DNA from: Bacteroidota bacterium
GTDB taxonomy: Bacteria; Bacteroidota; Bacteroidia; Cytophagales; Cytophagaceae
Assembly (NCBI GenBank): GCA_023428135.1
Contig: JAEYZG010000056.1
Span: 1-28,378 of the forward strand
Direction of reading: 5' to 3'
Length of the DNA: 28,378 nt
In this document: positions 17,473 to 24,734 of the stretch, in pieces
How positions within the stretch are numbered: position 1 is the stretch's first letter
Layout of the letters: each line of letters opens with the position of its first letter
Translations under genes and position numbers: made by a program
The notes under the pieces: model-generated
Told to the model about the DNA's origin: nothing
What the model saw: the letters and a program-made list of their open reading frames with translations, nothing else
Databases searched by the model: none

Positions 17473-18318
17473 TTAAAATAAGGATATTCTGTTTTTAGGA
17501 ACCTGGATCTGAAAATTCTCTGTAAACGTCATTGTTTCTACCGGAGAACGTTCCTTTGCATTGTAAACCTGAGGTTTTTCTCCCATAAAAAATTTAAAAT
17601 CCTTTATAAAGTGCGAGAGGTCATAATAGTGAAATTTAGATAGAATAGTTGCATTATTAGCTTGTTCCGCCACTATTTCTTTCAGCACCATATGAAATCT
17701 TAAAAGTTTGGAATACTTTCCGGGACTGGTTCCAAGACAGGTGGCAAAATGCTTTTCCAGATATCTTCTACTACATTTATATTTTTCCAACAATGCCGCC
17801 ATGCCTAAATCTCCCCTGTTATCAAAGATATCTTCTATGCATTTGTCTACTACTGGAGGTAAAGCAACTATTTTGTCCAGTCTCTTTAAAAGCATCTTTT
17901 CATGTACAATTTTGAATTCGTCATTGGATGTACATTTTTTCAGATCGCTGAAATAGTCCTGATCATCGAGAAAATCACGAAGTGATAAAAACTGATTTTT
18001 TAATTCAGAGGCATGGATGCCGAATAACTTATAAAACCCCGTAGGATGAAATGAAATTCCGCCAAATATGGTGTGTGCAGAGAGTTGGTATTTAAAATAT
18101 TGTAGTGTAAGACCGTTTATTGTAGGTTCATTGCAAACAAAGGTTTTGTCCTTTATACTAATGAGCACTTCTCCTTTAGCACAAAACACGAAACGTATAC
18201 AAGGCACCGGAAATAATTTGTTTTGGGGAGGAGGAGCTAAAAACTTACTTTCAGTAATAAAATAATTTCGCACATAGGGTATTAACGGTTCAGAAGGAAA
18301 TAAAACAGAAAGATTCAT
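17473..18318 (-). CDS. AraC-family transcriptional regulator 1
   Basis: 281 residues. The N-terminal half is a beta-rich sensor-like domain of the type seen in DUF6597-containing AraC proteins (PYVRNYF, FPVPCIRFVF, FHPTGFYKLFGIHASEL). The C-terminal half is an AraC HTH, with the first helix-turn-helix around LLEKYKCSRRYLEKHF and the second around LSKFHYYDLSHFIKDFKFFMGEKPQVY. It aligns along its whole length with the regulator at 26371, which is also 281 residues long. It lies directly upstream of the giant surface-protein operon on the same strand, so it probably regulates that operon. The effector is unknown. Confidence 0.9.
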   Translation of the reverse strand: MNLSVLFPSEPLIPYVRNYFITESKFLAPPPQNKLFPVPCIRFVFCAKGEVLISIKDKTFVCNEPTINGLTLQYFKYQLSAHTIFGGISFHPTGFYKLFGIHASELKNQFLSLRDFLDDQDYFSDLKKCTSNDEFKIVHEKMLLKRLDKIVALPPVVDKCIEDIFDNRGDLGMAALLEKYKCSRRYLEKHFATCLGTSPGKYSKLLRFHMVLKEIVAEQANNATILSKFHYYDLSHFIKDFKFFMGEKPQVYNAKERSPVETMTFTENFQIQVPKNRISLF

Positions 18319-18439
18319 TTATGACAATACGCACCTAAGTGGATAAAAGTACCTAAAAATAAGCAGAAAGATTTAAAAAAAATAGATTAATTGCTCTGTG
18401 TCAAGGATATGTGATCTTACAGGGTCTATAGATTATAGA

Positions 18440-18607
18440 AATGCAAAAAAAACGTTTGATTGGAAGAAAAATAAGAACACACTTACGAGGCGAATCTAAT
18501 CCAACTAGGATAAAATATTTAGATAGAAATGTGCTGAGCGATTTTAGAAAATCTGCTGGTAGGGATGTTCAGAAGCTAATCAAGATTTGTAATCTTGATT
18601 CAATGTA
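18440..18607 (+). CDS. 55-residue ORF running into REP hairpins
   Basis: The frame from ATG 18440 encodes a basic 55-residue peptide (MQKKRLIGRKIRTHLRGESN, later RDVQKLIKICNLDSM). Its last codons lie inside the first REP hairpin of the array. It may be the tail end or an N-terminal remnant of a larger gene associated with REP repeats. I cannot assign a family. It could also be non-coding. Confidence 0.3.
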
Positions 18608-18693
18608 GGCGCATTTGTAATGCGCATAATAAAGAAATAACAAGTGGATTATAAATCCACTGTCAACAGAGTCAGGAATTACAAATCCTGACT
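18578..18693. repeat. REP-like array of four hairpins
   Basis: Four hairpins with different arms share one core, ATT-3 nt-AAT. They are AATCAAGATT-TGT-AATCTTGATT (18578-18600), GCGCATT-TGT-AATGCGC (18609-18625), AGTGGATT-ATA-AATCCACT (18643-18661) and AGTCAGGAATT-ACA-AATCCTGACT (18670-18693). The first three are perfect and the fourth has one bulged base. The pattern matches REP sequences mobilised by RAYT (Y1-type) transposases in Bacteroidota, but no such transposase gene is in the window. Confidence 0.7.
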
Positions 18694-18775
18694 AGCAATG
18701 AGTTTATTAATTCACCTTATTTTTACGTTTGGAGCAAAATAAAATTTACACACCAAAAAGATTTTTTTTGAGGCT

Positions 18776-18877
18776 ATGCTAAGACAACTCACAACCTTCT
18801 TATTAGTAGCAACTCTAGTTTCGTTTACAAATTTATTTGGACAAAACAAGCTTCCTGATGATATGATTAATGACTAA
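18776..18877 (+). pseudogene. truncated exported-protein remnant (signal peptide only)
   Basis: A 33-residue frame encodes a well-formed signal peptide (LTTFLLVATLVSFTNLFGQ), a few mature residues (NKLPDDMIND) and then TAA. Nothing downstream continues it in another frame for long before HTH copy C begins at 18929. It looks like the 5' end of a lost gene. Confidence 0.45.
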
Positions 18878-18928
18878 CTTAACAGAAAGCTGGTTTCATG
18901 ACTCAATAAAAACGCTACCGACAACACT

Positions 18929-19263
18929 GGTTGAAGTCTATCTGACTTCAACCTATCAATGATAGCAAGGTTATTAACTTTTATACTTTTAGAGATGAAT
19001 CTACTTCAATCAAAGTTTTTCTGAATGCTTGATGACCTGGAATGGAGAAAAAAACAGAACATATCAATCTTCCCCATTGATATCTCAAGAGGTTTCGAAA
19101 TTTCATATAAAGAATAAAGTGAAGGAGCAACTTTCCCATTTTCTATTCTTTCAATAGATCGCCTATCCTTATTACAAGCCCGGGCAAGGTCAGACTGACT
19201 CCATCCCTTTTGGGTTCTTAATTCAACGATGCGCTGACCAATTTTATCAGGAGTTCTTCTTTT
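18929..19263 (-). pseudogene. XRE-type HTH gene, copy C (longest copy, no start codon)
   Basis: The minus-strand frame 19263-19006 has 85 codons: KRRTPDKIGQ, RIVELRTQKGWSQSDLARAC, NKDRRSIERI, ENGKVAPSLYSLYEIS and a drifted tail after ISMGKI. It is a full XRE-type HTH domain, but the frame is closed by TGA upstream with no ATG, GTG or TTG start available. Relative to copy B the normal stop after KI-TF has been lost, so the tail is probably not native. The unit begins with a perfect hairpin GGTTGAAGTC/GACTTCAACC (18929-18953). In intact relatives this would be a small DNA-binding regulator; here it is most likely dead. Confidence 0.6.
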
Positions 19264-19369
19264 TCACAACTCTAAAGTCTAACTTTTAGGATTTAAAAAT
19301 GTCATAACAAAAGATGATGATTATAAGGTGTTGATTACAAGTAGGAAAAAAAACGTCGACCTTTAAACC

Positions 19370-19404
19370 TTGTACGTATGGTTTTCGTTATATTTGTACG
19401 TATG
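19370..19404 (+). promoter_or_regulatory. vapBC promoter with direct-repeat operator
   Basis: TTGTACGTATG occurs twice, at 19370-19380 and 19394-19404, 24 bp apart. Between and overlapping them is TATATTTG (19389-19396), matching the Bacteroidota -7 consensus TAnnTTTG, with the TTG of the first repeat at the expected -33 distance. The second repeat includes the ATG of the antitoxin gene. This suggests an autoregulated promoter with a transcription start at or next to the start codon. Confidence 0.55.
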
Positions 19405-19647
19405 AATAAGAAGCTAACAATATCGGTTGATGATTCGACAATAGAGAGAGCAAAGCAATATGCAAAATCTAAAGGGCAGAGTTTATCTGAAATAATAGAA
19501 AATTATTTAAAATTGATTTCAAGAAAAACAGATAAGCCACAGATATCCTCAAAAGTTTCAAAACTAAAGGGAACTGTTAAAATATCAAAAGAAACTGACT
19601 ATAAGGATCTGCTCAAAGAATCAATTTCTGATAAATATTTAAAATGA
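19402..19647 (+). CDS. VapB-like antitoxin (DUF6364 type)
   Basis: 81 residues from ATG 19402. The N-terminus MNKKLTISVDDSTIERAKQYA followed by KGQSLSEIIENYLK is a ribbon-helix-helix DNA-binding domain; the strand LTISVD would contact the operator. The C-terminal part (KLKGTVKI, DYKDLLKESISDKYLK) probably binds and neutralises the toxin. An upstream in-frame ATG at 19378 lies inside the promoter repeat, so I reject it as the start. The stop overlaps the toxin start by ATGA, which indicates translational coupling. Antitoxin role is inferred from family and from the PIN-domain partner. Confidence 0.85.
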   Translation: MNKKLTISVDDSTIERAKQYAKSKGQSLSEIIENYLKLISRKTDKPQISSKVSKLKGTVKISKETDYKDLLKESISDKYLK

Positions 19648-20066
19648 GACATTTTTTAATTGATACTAACGTTCTGCTTGACTTTTTATCTGATAGAAAA
19701 CCTTTTTCTGACCAAGCAGAAGTACTGTTTGAATATAAACAGCAGAAAAGAATAGAAATTTATGTATCTGCTATCTCCTTTAATAATCTCTATTACATCA
19801 TTAATAAATTAAGTGGACATAAAATAGCTATAAAGCTTTTATCTGAATTGGCTGATTTAGTGAACATCATTCCTCTGGATAGTTCTATTATTCGACATTC
19901 ATTAAAGAGTAGCTTTTCTGATTACGAGGATTCCATTCAATATAATTCGGCATTAAGTGAGAAAGTTATAGAAGGAATAATAACCAGAAATAGTAAGGAT
20001 TTTAAGAAATCTGATTTACCGGTTTTAAGTCCGGAAATAGCAATAAAATTAGCAGGTGAAAAATAA
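19644..20066 (+). CDS. PIN-domain toxin, VapC-like
   Basis: 140 residues, PIN-fold ribonuclease. The acidic metal-binding residues are visible: D7 in LIDTNVLLD, D13, the SDYEDS motif (D93, D96), and D119 in the TRNSKDF motif. The usual mid-domain Glu is replaced by VSAISFNNLYYI, as is common in Bacteroidota PIN toxins. It would cleave RNA and stop growth unless bound by the antitoxin encoded immediately upstream (4-bp overlap). A strong terminator follows at 20074. The specific RNA target cannot be read from the sequence. Confidence 0.88.
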   Translation: MRHFLIDTNVLLDFLSDRKPFSDQAEVLFEYKQQKRIEIYVSAISFNNLYYIINKLSGHKIAIKLLSELADLVNIIPLDSSIIRHSLKSSFSDYEDSIQYNSALSEKVIEGIITRNSKDFKKSDLPVLSPEIAIKLAGEK

Positions 20067-20073
20067 AGTCTGT

Positions 20074-20109
20074 AAGCGACATTGGGTATAACCCAATCCT
20101 TCGCTTTTT
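20074..20109 (+). terminator. intrinsic terminator of vapBC
   Basis: The outer stem AAGCGA/TCGCTT encloses a perfect inner hairpin ATTGGGT-ATA-ACCCAAT, followed by TTTTT. It lies 8 bp after the toxin stop codon. Confidence 0.85.
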
Positions 20110-20242
20110 AGGAGTAGGAACAGAAATGCATTATCAAACTTTAAACTACAACAGATACGAAATGCGAGACAAATGTCCTCCTGCTCATACCTACCTTATT
20201 GTTAAGAGTAATGCGCTGGATAGAGTTGAACAAGTTTGATAT

Positions 20243-20701
20243 ATGGGACTCGTTGTAATAATCATCAATTTAGTACTGGCCATTCCGACATTGTTCCTTT
20301 GCCGATTTATTTTCAGAAAGATTAAGGACAAGGGAATAAGACTGTTGACGATTGGGGTAGCAACATTTGCATTGACTCCATTAATTTATGTAGGACTTAT
20401 AGTTGCCTGGGTTGTTTATGTGAGCTACTATCCGGAAAGAGATTTTGATAAGGAGAAATGGAAAACTGACATTGAAAAAAGGTATGAACTGACTGACGAC
20501 TTAATTGACAGCGGACGATTAATTGGCAAGACAAAAGAGGAAGTTAAAGAACTACTTGGGCAAGAAGACTTGAGTTTTGATGGTTCAAGGTGGACTTATT
20601 ACATAGGATTCAAGCCTAGTCTTTTTGGAATTGACCCGGACGTTCTAGAAATAGAATTTAAAGATGGCAAAGTTTCAAAATGCCGGACACGAGGGACGTA
20701 A
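20243..20701 (+). CDS. membrane protein with BamE/SmpA-like soluble domain
   Basis: 152 residues. Two hydrophobic helices cover about residues 1-20 and 34-61. The soluble part carries LIGKTKEEVKELLGQ, then WTYYIG and VLEIEFKDGKVSK, the helix-helix-sheet pattern of the SmpA/OmlA (BamE-like) fold. It has no lipobox, so it is not a BamE lipoprotein itself; the fold is used by many small envelope proteins. The stop is 11 bp before palindrome 6. Function is unknown; family resemblance is moderate. Confidence 0.75.
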   Translation: MGLVVIIINLVLAIPTLFLCRFIFRKIKDKGIRLLTIGVATFALTPLIYVGLIVAWVVYVSYYPERDFDKEKWKTDIEKRYELTDDLIDSGRLIGKTKEEVKELLGQEDLSFDGSRWTYYIGFKPSLFGIDPDVLEIEFKDGKVSKCRTRGT

Positions 20702-20711
20702 ACGCGCACTA

Positions 20712-20811
20712 CTGCCAACAAAATGTATGTGCCATTGCTGGGCGCGGTTTAAGGTCGTATTTTAGTTTTCAAAGAACAGCAACGTTACATACATAAACTT
20801 TGGTGGTAAGC
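20712..20811 (+). repeat. attC-like palindrome 6
   Basis: CTGCCAAC (20712-20719) matches the reverse complement of the GTTGGCAG box of palindrome 3. The inner stem ATGTATGT (20723-20730) pairs with ACATACAT (20787-20794). The expected right box is degraded (TTTGGTGG). It begins 11 bp after one stop and ends about 37 bp before the next start. Confidence 0.5.
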
Positions 20812-20848
20812 AATAGAGACCATATCCTAACAGACAAATTTGACGACA

Positions 20849-21559
20849 ATGAACATATTCCAAATTATAAGTCGGACAATTATTAAGAAATCATTTCACT
20901 TGTCGGTTTGGACAATTGAACAGTTTTATGACATTGCTATTTACGAAGAAAAAGCAAGACAACTACAAGAGTTTCCAGATGGAACACTTGGAAAGGACAT
21001 TGCAAACTGTTTAGAAAAAAACAATTTAAGACTTGTTCCAAACTATGAAAGTCACGACTTGAAACACGTTTTAATTGACTTCAAAATGACACCCGTTGAC
21101 GAAATACGTATGCAGGCATTTATGTTAGGAAACGGAAATTACTCAATTCCGAGTTTTGCAATTTTTATTTTTGGTGCTTTGTTGCTTCCTGATCTTTGGA
21201 CGACATTTTACAAGGACTACACAAAAGGAAAAAGATCAAAACCTATTAAAACATGGACAATTGAAGAGTATGCACATTGCCAAACTTCAACATTAAGACA
21301 AATTGTAACTAACTATACAGTAAGACAACAATCAGAATTTAATATGAAATCACTCATAAGATTTGGAGCTTTAACAGCAATTATACTTGGGACATTGGGA
21401 ATGTTGTTTTGTTTACCATTTTTATTTTCAAGTAATATAACAGATATAGTTGGAGCAGGTTTCCCATTTGTGGGCGGAGCAATTATTGCTAGTGGTGGAC
21501 TTATAACATTGTCAAACTTGACAAAACAAACACAGCAATTGGACACAATGACAACTTAA
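20849..21559 (+). CDS. COQ4-like protein with C-terminal membrane hairpin
   Basis: 236 residues from ATG 20849 (a TTG at 20840 is a weaker alternative). Residues 69-85 read HDLKH, eleven residues, then E, the exact HDxxHx11E metal-binding signature of the COQ4 family (ubiquinone biosynthesis scaffold or decarboxylase). QAFMLGN follows, as in COQ4. Residues 97-113 are hydrophobic, and 160-185 and about 190-213 form two further hydrophobic helices not found in classical COQ4. It is thus probably membrane-anchored. Bacteroidota normally use menaquinone, so a role in quinone or lipid modification is inference. It sits between two attC-like palindromes. Confidence 0.75.
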   Translation: MNIFQIISRTIIKKSFHLSVWTIEQFYDIAIYEEKARQLQEFPDGTLGKDIANCLEKNNLRLVPNYESHDLKHVLIDFKMTPVDEIRMQAFMLGNGNYSIPSFAIFIFGALLLPDLWTTFYKDYTKGKRSKPIKTWTIEEYAHCQTSTLRQIVTNYTVRQQSEFNMKSLIRFGALTAIILGTLGMLFCLPFLFSSNITDIVGAGFPFVGGAIIASGGLITLSNLTKQTQQLDTMTT

Positions 21560-21577
21560 CGAAAGAGTTTGTCAGAC

Positions 21578-21713
21578 ACCAACATCGGTTTGGCAATATG
21601 GCGGCTGAAGAAACTTCTATGAAACATATGTCCAAGGCTGAACAGTAGTAATTCTATTGAACTTTTTTATTAAATGTCCGCCACATCTCCAAACCGAGAT
21701 CTTCCAGGTTAGA
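21578..21713 (+). repeat. attC-like palindrome 7
   Basis: ACCAAC (21578-21583) is followed by ATCGGTTTGG, which pairs with CCAAACCGAGAT (21689-21700). ATGGCGG (21599-21604 region) pairs with CCGCCACAT near 21679. The right box is reduced to GGTTAG. The interior TTGAACTTTTTTA resembles palindromes 1 and 9. It starts about 20 bp after the COQ4-like stop. The remainder of 21714-21857 shows no gene. Confidence 0.5.
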
Positions 21714-21857
21714 AGTCTATTTGATTTCAGAAACTTAACAAGTCTCCTGAAATTAAATTTATCTATAAATAAAACAGTGAACTCGAAATATGTTGCTGTG
21801 ACAGCACGGCTGAAAGCTTGTAGGATAAAAGAATAATTTTTATCTATAGACAAAAAT

Positions 21858-21893
21858 ATTTATTCGTTTTTACGTAATGTAAAACGAATAAAT
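21858..21893. promoter_or_regulatory. near-perfect palindrome before the OmpA-type gene
   Basis: ATTTATTCGTTTTTAC (21858-21873) is mirrored by GTAAAACGAATAAAT (21879-21893) across GTAAT, with one extra T on the left arm. It ends 19 bp before the start codon at 21913. It could be an operator, a 5' UTR hairpin, or a terminator for minus-strand transcription, although no minus-strand gene ends here. Confidence 0.5.
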
Positions 21894-21912
21894 AAAAAAA
21901 CATTTTTAAAGT

Positions 21913-23160
21913 ATGATTAAAGCATTACTTATGTTGCTGGTGGCCACAGTTGTTTTTACAACAGCAGTTTTTGCACAGGCAGAGTTCGGGAAGAATGTGG
22001 TAGCATTGGAAAACGGATCCCGGTTGATAACAACACCTCCTTCCTATACCCCCAATAGTGAGAGGAAGAATCTCCAGAAATATTCACCGGATGCCTTGCT
22101 GGATCTAAGTGCAAATGTTTGGTGTTCAAAGGAAGGAAGTAAAGCGCCATTTGAATTTGTTATAGAGCTGGCTGAGTCCTATTCAATCACCCGCTTTGAG
22201 TTTGATACCAGGGTAGAAAACTATCCTGGAATAGCTGCCAAAAACGTAAGAGTCGCGTTTTCTCTGAAAAGCCCTACAGAGGGGTTTGACGAATTTATCG
22301 AATATTCTCTGGAAGAAAACAAATTAAACCGATTCGAAACCGAACCTATACAGGCGAGGTGGATACGGCTGGAGATAACTTCCAATTTCGGAAATCCGAA
22401 GTGGACGGAACTGAATGAATTCAAAGTTTTTGGACATCCCAGGCATGAAAGGGTTAAGGCCATTGATCTATCTGGTACTTGGGAAACAAACTGGCAGATG
22501 ATTAATTTTTCCCAGAATGGAAATTCATTTACTGCAACATACTCTTATGATAAAAATAACGCATCTGTGATAAGTGGAAGGGTTTCTGAAGGAAAGATAG
22601 ATCGTAACAGGCTTGAATTCCGTTGGGAAGAAAATAATAACCTGAGAGGGAAAGCTGTATTGTATATGAATGAGGAAGGCACCTTGTTAAGTGGAAAGTG
22701 GTGGAACGAAGCCCGGGCAGATGATTTCGGACTATGGGTTATGAAAAGAAAAGAAGCAAAACCAATGTTATATCAGGTAAAAGAAGATACAATAAAGTTT
22801 GGAGAACAGAAGATTGAACTTGGTAAGAAAATCGTAATTCATAATCTTTTGTTCATACAATCAAAGGCAGAGCTGATGCCCGGGGCCGAATCTGAACTGG
22901 ACAAACTGGTAGCTCTTCTTAAGTCTAATCCAAATCTTAAAGTAGAGATCTACGGACATACCGACAATATTGGTAAACCTGAGTTGAATCAGAAACTTTC
23001 AGAAGACAGGGTTGAATTGGTAAAAAAATATCTAATCAAAAATGATATTAAGCGGATAAGGATCTACGGAAAAGGGTTTGGGGGATCACAGCCGGTGGCC
23101 AATAATGCAGATCCTGAAGCCCGTAAGCTGAACCGAAGGGTGGAGTTTGTTTTATTTTAG
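21913..23160 (+). CDS. OmpA-family protein with F5/8C-like N-terminal domain
   Basis: 415 residues. Residues 1-21 are a signal peptide ending VFAQ. Residues about 25-175 resemble a discoidin or F5/8 type C carbohydrate-binding domain (FEFVIELAESYSITRFEFDT, RWIRLEITSNFGNPKWTELN, FKVFG). Residues 180-285 are a beta-rich domain of repeated G-W-E/N strands. Residues about 300-415 are an OmpA-like peptidoglycan-binding domain with FIQSKAEL, EIYGHTDNIG, NQKLSEDRVELVKKYL and RKLNRRVEFV, including the conserved Asp and Arg for diaminopimelate binding. It probably anchors to the cell wall in the periplasm while binding a glycan through the N-terminal domain. Confidence 0.88.
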   Translation: MIKALLMLLVATVVFTTAVFAQAEFGKNVVALENGSRLITTPPSYTPNSERKNLQKYSPDALLDLSANVWCSKEGSKAPFEFVIELAESYSITRFEFDTRVENYPGIAAKNVRVAFSLKSPTEGFDEFIEYSLEENKLNRFETEPIQARWIRLEITSNFGNPKWTELNEFKVFGHPRHERVKAIDLSGTWETNWQMINFSQNGNSFTATYSYDKNNASVISGRVSEGKIDRNRLEFRWEENNNLRGKAVLYMNEEGTLLSGKWWNEARADDFGLWVMKRKEAKPMLYQVKEDTIKFGEQKIELGKKIVIHNLLFIQSKAELMPGAESELDKLVALLKSNPNLKVEIYGHTDNIGKPELNQKLSEDRVELVKKYLIKNDIKRIRIYGKGFGGSQPVANNADPEARKLNRRVEFVLF

Positions 23161-23164
23161 GTAA

Positions 23165-23404
23165 GTTGTTGGGGCTTGGTCCGGCTTTAAAACTAAAGGT
23201 CTTTCAATAGGTGGCAAAAACTTTTCGTACAAGATATTATACAGCTTTGATGATGATTATAATTATATGTTAAGAAAAATATATGATGACGCATCAGACC
23301 CTAACAGCGGTTTTGCAAATTACGACGAAGATAGCGAAATTATTGACTTTGTAACATCAAAGACGAACATAGAATTGTTAGAACTTGATTTTGATGAAGA
23401 ATAG
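23165..23404 (+). pseudogene. C-terminal gene fragment
   Basis: From the TAA at 23165 an open frame runs to TAG at 23404. It encodes GFKTKGLSIGGKNFSYKILY, SFDDDYNYMLRKIYDD and an acidic tail ending LDFDEE. No start codon precedes the well-formed part; the first ATG (23267) would give only 45 residues. It looks like the 3' end of a gene whose 5' part was lost when the upstream segment was rearranged. The family is not recognised. It fills most of the 23161-23454 gap. Confidence 0.4.
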
Positions 23405-23481
23405 AAATACGGATAGACAAGGTTTTTGTAACAGATGGGGGGATTTGAAAATTTGTGCTCCGAAATCAGCTACAGCGTATA

Positions 23482-24084
23482 ATGGATAAATCTAAAAGAT
23501 ATCTTAAATCTTTCTTTTTTGGAATTGCGGCTTTATCCATCATTGATTTTATGACAAGAAATGGTTTGGATTCTGCAGCTAGATATCAATATAGAGATTT
23601 TGAATTTGGATTTTTATTTCGGAATATCGCTGATTTTATTTTATTTGGTTCACTTGTATGTCTGTTGATTAATGAATGGTTTCAATCATTTAATGGCCGG
23701 ACATATAAAGTTATTTCCTGTTTGTATATCGGGTTAATATTGGTTGATATTAACATATGGATCTGGTGGACTCAATATAGCTGGCTATATTATTACATAA
23801 CAATTGTTCATTCAATACCGATTCTGATTCTTTCAAGCAGATGTGTGGTTGGAATTAAAATGAAAAGAATATTATTGACAGGGTTGACATTTTTGTTATT
23901 GGGATTCCTGTTTAATATTATATTTAACAATATCGCATATCCTGATATGACAGATGAATTATACCAAAGGACGTTAAGAGTTGAAAAGATAAGGAATATG
24001 ATATATTACTTTGGGATTATATTTATATCAATAGCAGTAATATTTCAAATAAAAAGAATAAAGGCACCTATTAACATAGTGTGA
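23482..24084 (+). CDS. six-helix integral membrane protein, unknown
   Basis: 200 residues from ATG 23482; a GTG at 23455 would add nine. Six hydrophobic helices are visible, around FFFGIAALSIIDF, NIADFILFGSLVCLLI, VISCLYIGLILVDI, YYITIVHSIPILILS, ILLTGLTFLLLGFLFNI and MIYYFGIIFISIAVIF. No catalytic motif stands out. The gene is AT-rich. It is followed 56 bp later by the DUF1569 gene with no clear palindrome between them. Function unknown. Confidence 0.7.
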   Translation: MDKSKRYLKSFFFGIAALSIIDFMTRNGLDSAARYQYRDFEFGFLFRNIADFILFGSLVCLLINEWFQSFNGRTYKVISCLYIGLILVDINIWIWWTQYSWLYYYITIVHSIPILILSSRCVVGIKMKRILLTGLTFLLLGFLFNIIFNNIAYPDMTDELYQRTLRVEKIRNMIYYFGIIFISIAVIFQIKRIKAPINIV

Positions 24085-24140
24085 AAAATGCCAGGTGGCT
24101 TTGAGATCTATATTCATTGCAACCAATAACCAATTAGACA

Positions 24141-24593
24141 ATGAAAACAATATTTAATTTAGCAATAAGAGAAGAACTAATTGAACGAATTAGCTTATTA
24201 ACGGAAAATAGTAAGCCGGTTTGGGGAAAAATGACTGTTTGTCAGATGCTCAAACACAATACTTATTGGAATAGCTGGATACTTGGCAAAGGAGAGTACA
24301 CTTACAAGCAAGAGCTTTTGGGGAAGATCTTTGGTAAGATAGCCTTAAAGAGAATGATAAAGGATGACAATCCATTTGATAGGAACATTCCAACATCCGG
24401 TCAGTTCAAGGCAAAAGAAGTCAATAGCAATATCGAAATGGAAAAAGACAAGTGGATTTCGCTAATTAATGAATATGAAAAGTTTGCCAATCCAAGATTC
24501 ATACACGACTTTTTCGGTAAAATGACACAAGAGCAGATTGGAGTTTTGGTCTTCAAGCATACAGACCATCATTTAAGACAATTTAATGTTTGA
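24141..24593 (+). CDS. DUF1569 (DinB-superfamily) protein
   Basis: 150 residues. WGKMTVCQMLKHNTYW near residue 28 and FFGKMTQEQIGVLVFKH followed by TDHHLRQF at the C-terminus are the signature blocks of DUF1569, a four-helix DinB/YfiT-like family. His residues in LKHN and KHTDHH fit the metal-binding site of that superfamily, whose members include thiol transferases and damage-inducible proteins. It is cytoplasmic, with no signal peptide. The stop lies 5 bp before palindrome 8. Exact activity is unknown. Confidence 0.85.
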   Translation: MKTIFNLAIREELIERISLLTENSKPVWGKMTVCQMLKHNTYWNSWILGKGEYTYKQELLGKIFGKIALKRMIKDDNPFDRNIPTSGQFKAKEVNSNIEMEKDKWISLINEYEKFANPRFIHDFFGKMTQEQIGVLVFKHTDHHLRQFNV

Positions 24594-24597
24594 CAAT

Positions 24598-24704
24598 CAA
24601 CAAACGGCTATCGTGGTATTGCTCAAAGCATGACTGAAAGGTTTCGGTCCTGGCTTGAGCAATACCTGAATGCTATTTAAAAGACCTCTATATTTCGTTG
24701 GCAA
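24598..24704 (+). repeat. attC-like palindrome 8
   Basis: A perfect 12-bp inner stem, GGTATTGCTCAA (24615-24626) with TTGAGCAATACC (24655-24666), sits between CAAC (24598-24601) and GTTGGCA (24697-24703). It starts 5 bp after the DUF1569 stop and ends about 31 bp before the next start. Confidence 0.6.
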
Positions 24705-24734
24705 ACGGTGACATTGAAAACTGACCTTTCAACT

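Noticed and set aside
18578..18693. CRISPR array
   Set aside because: The hairpin arms differ from unit to unit, spacing is irregular and there are no cas genes; the pattern is REP-like.
19378..19401. Upstream ATG (19378) as antitoxin start
   Set aside because: It falls inside the promoter and direct repeat, and adds residues (VFVIFVR) unlike the family; ATG 19402 gives the usual MNKKLTISVD start.
20110..20242. Possible further attC-like palindrome between vapC and the BamE-like gene
   Set aside because: CTACAAC and GTTGAAC boxes can be picked out, but I could not find a convincing inner stem.
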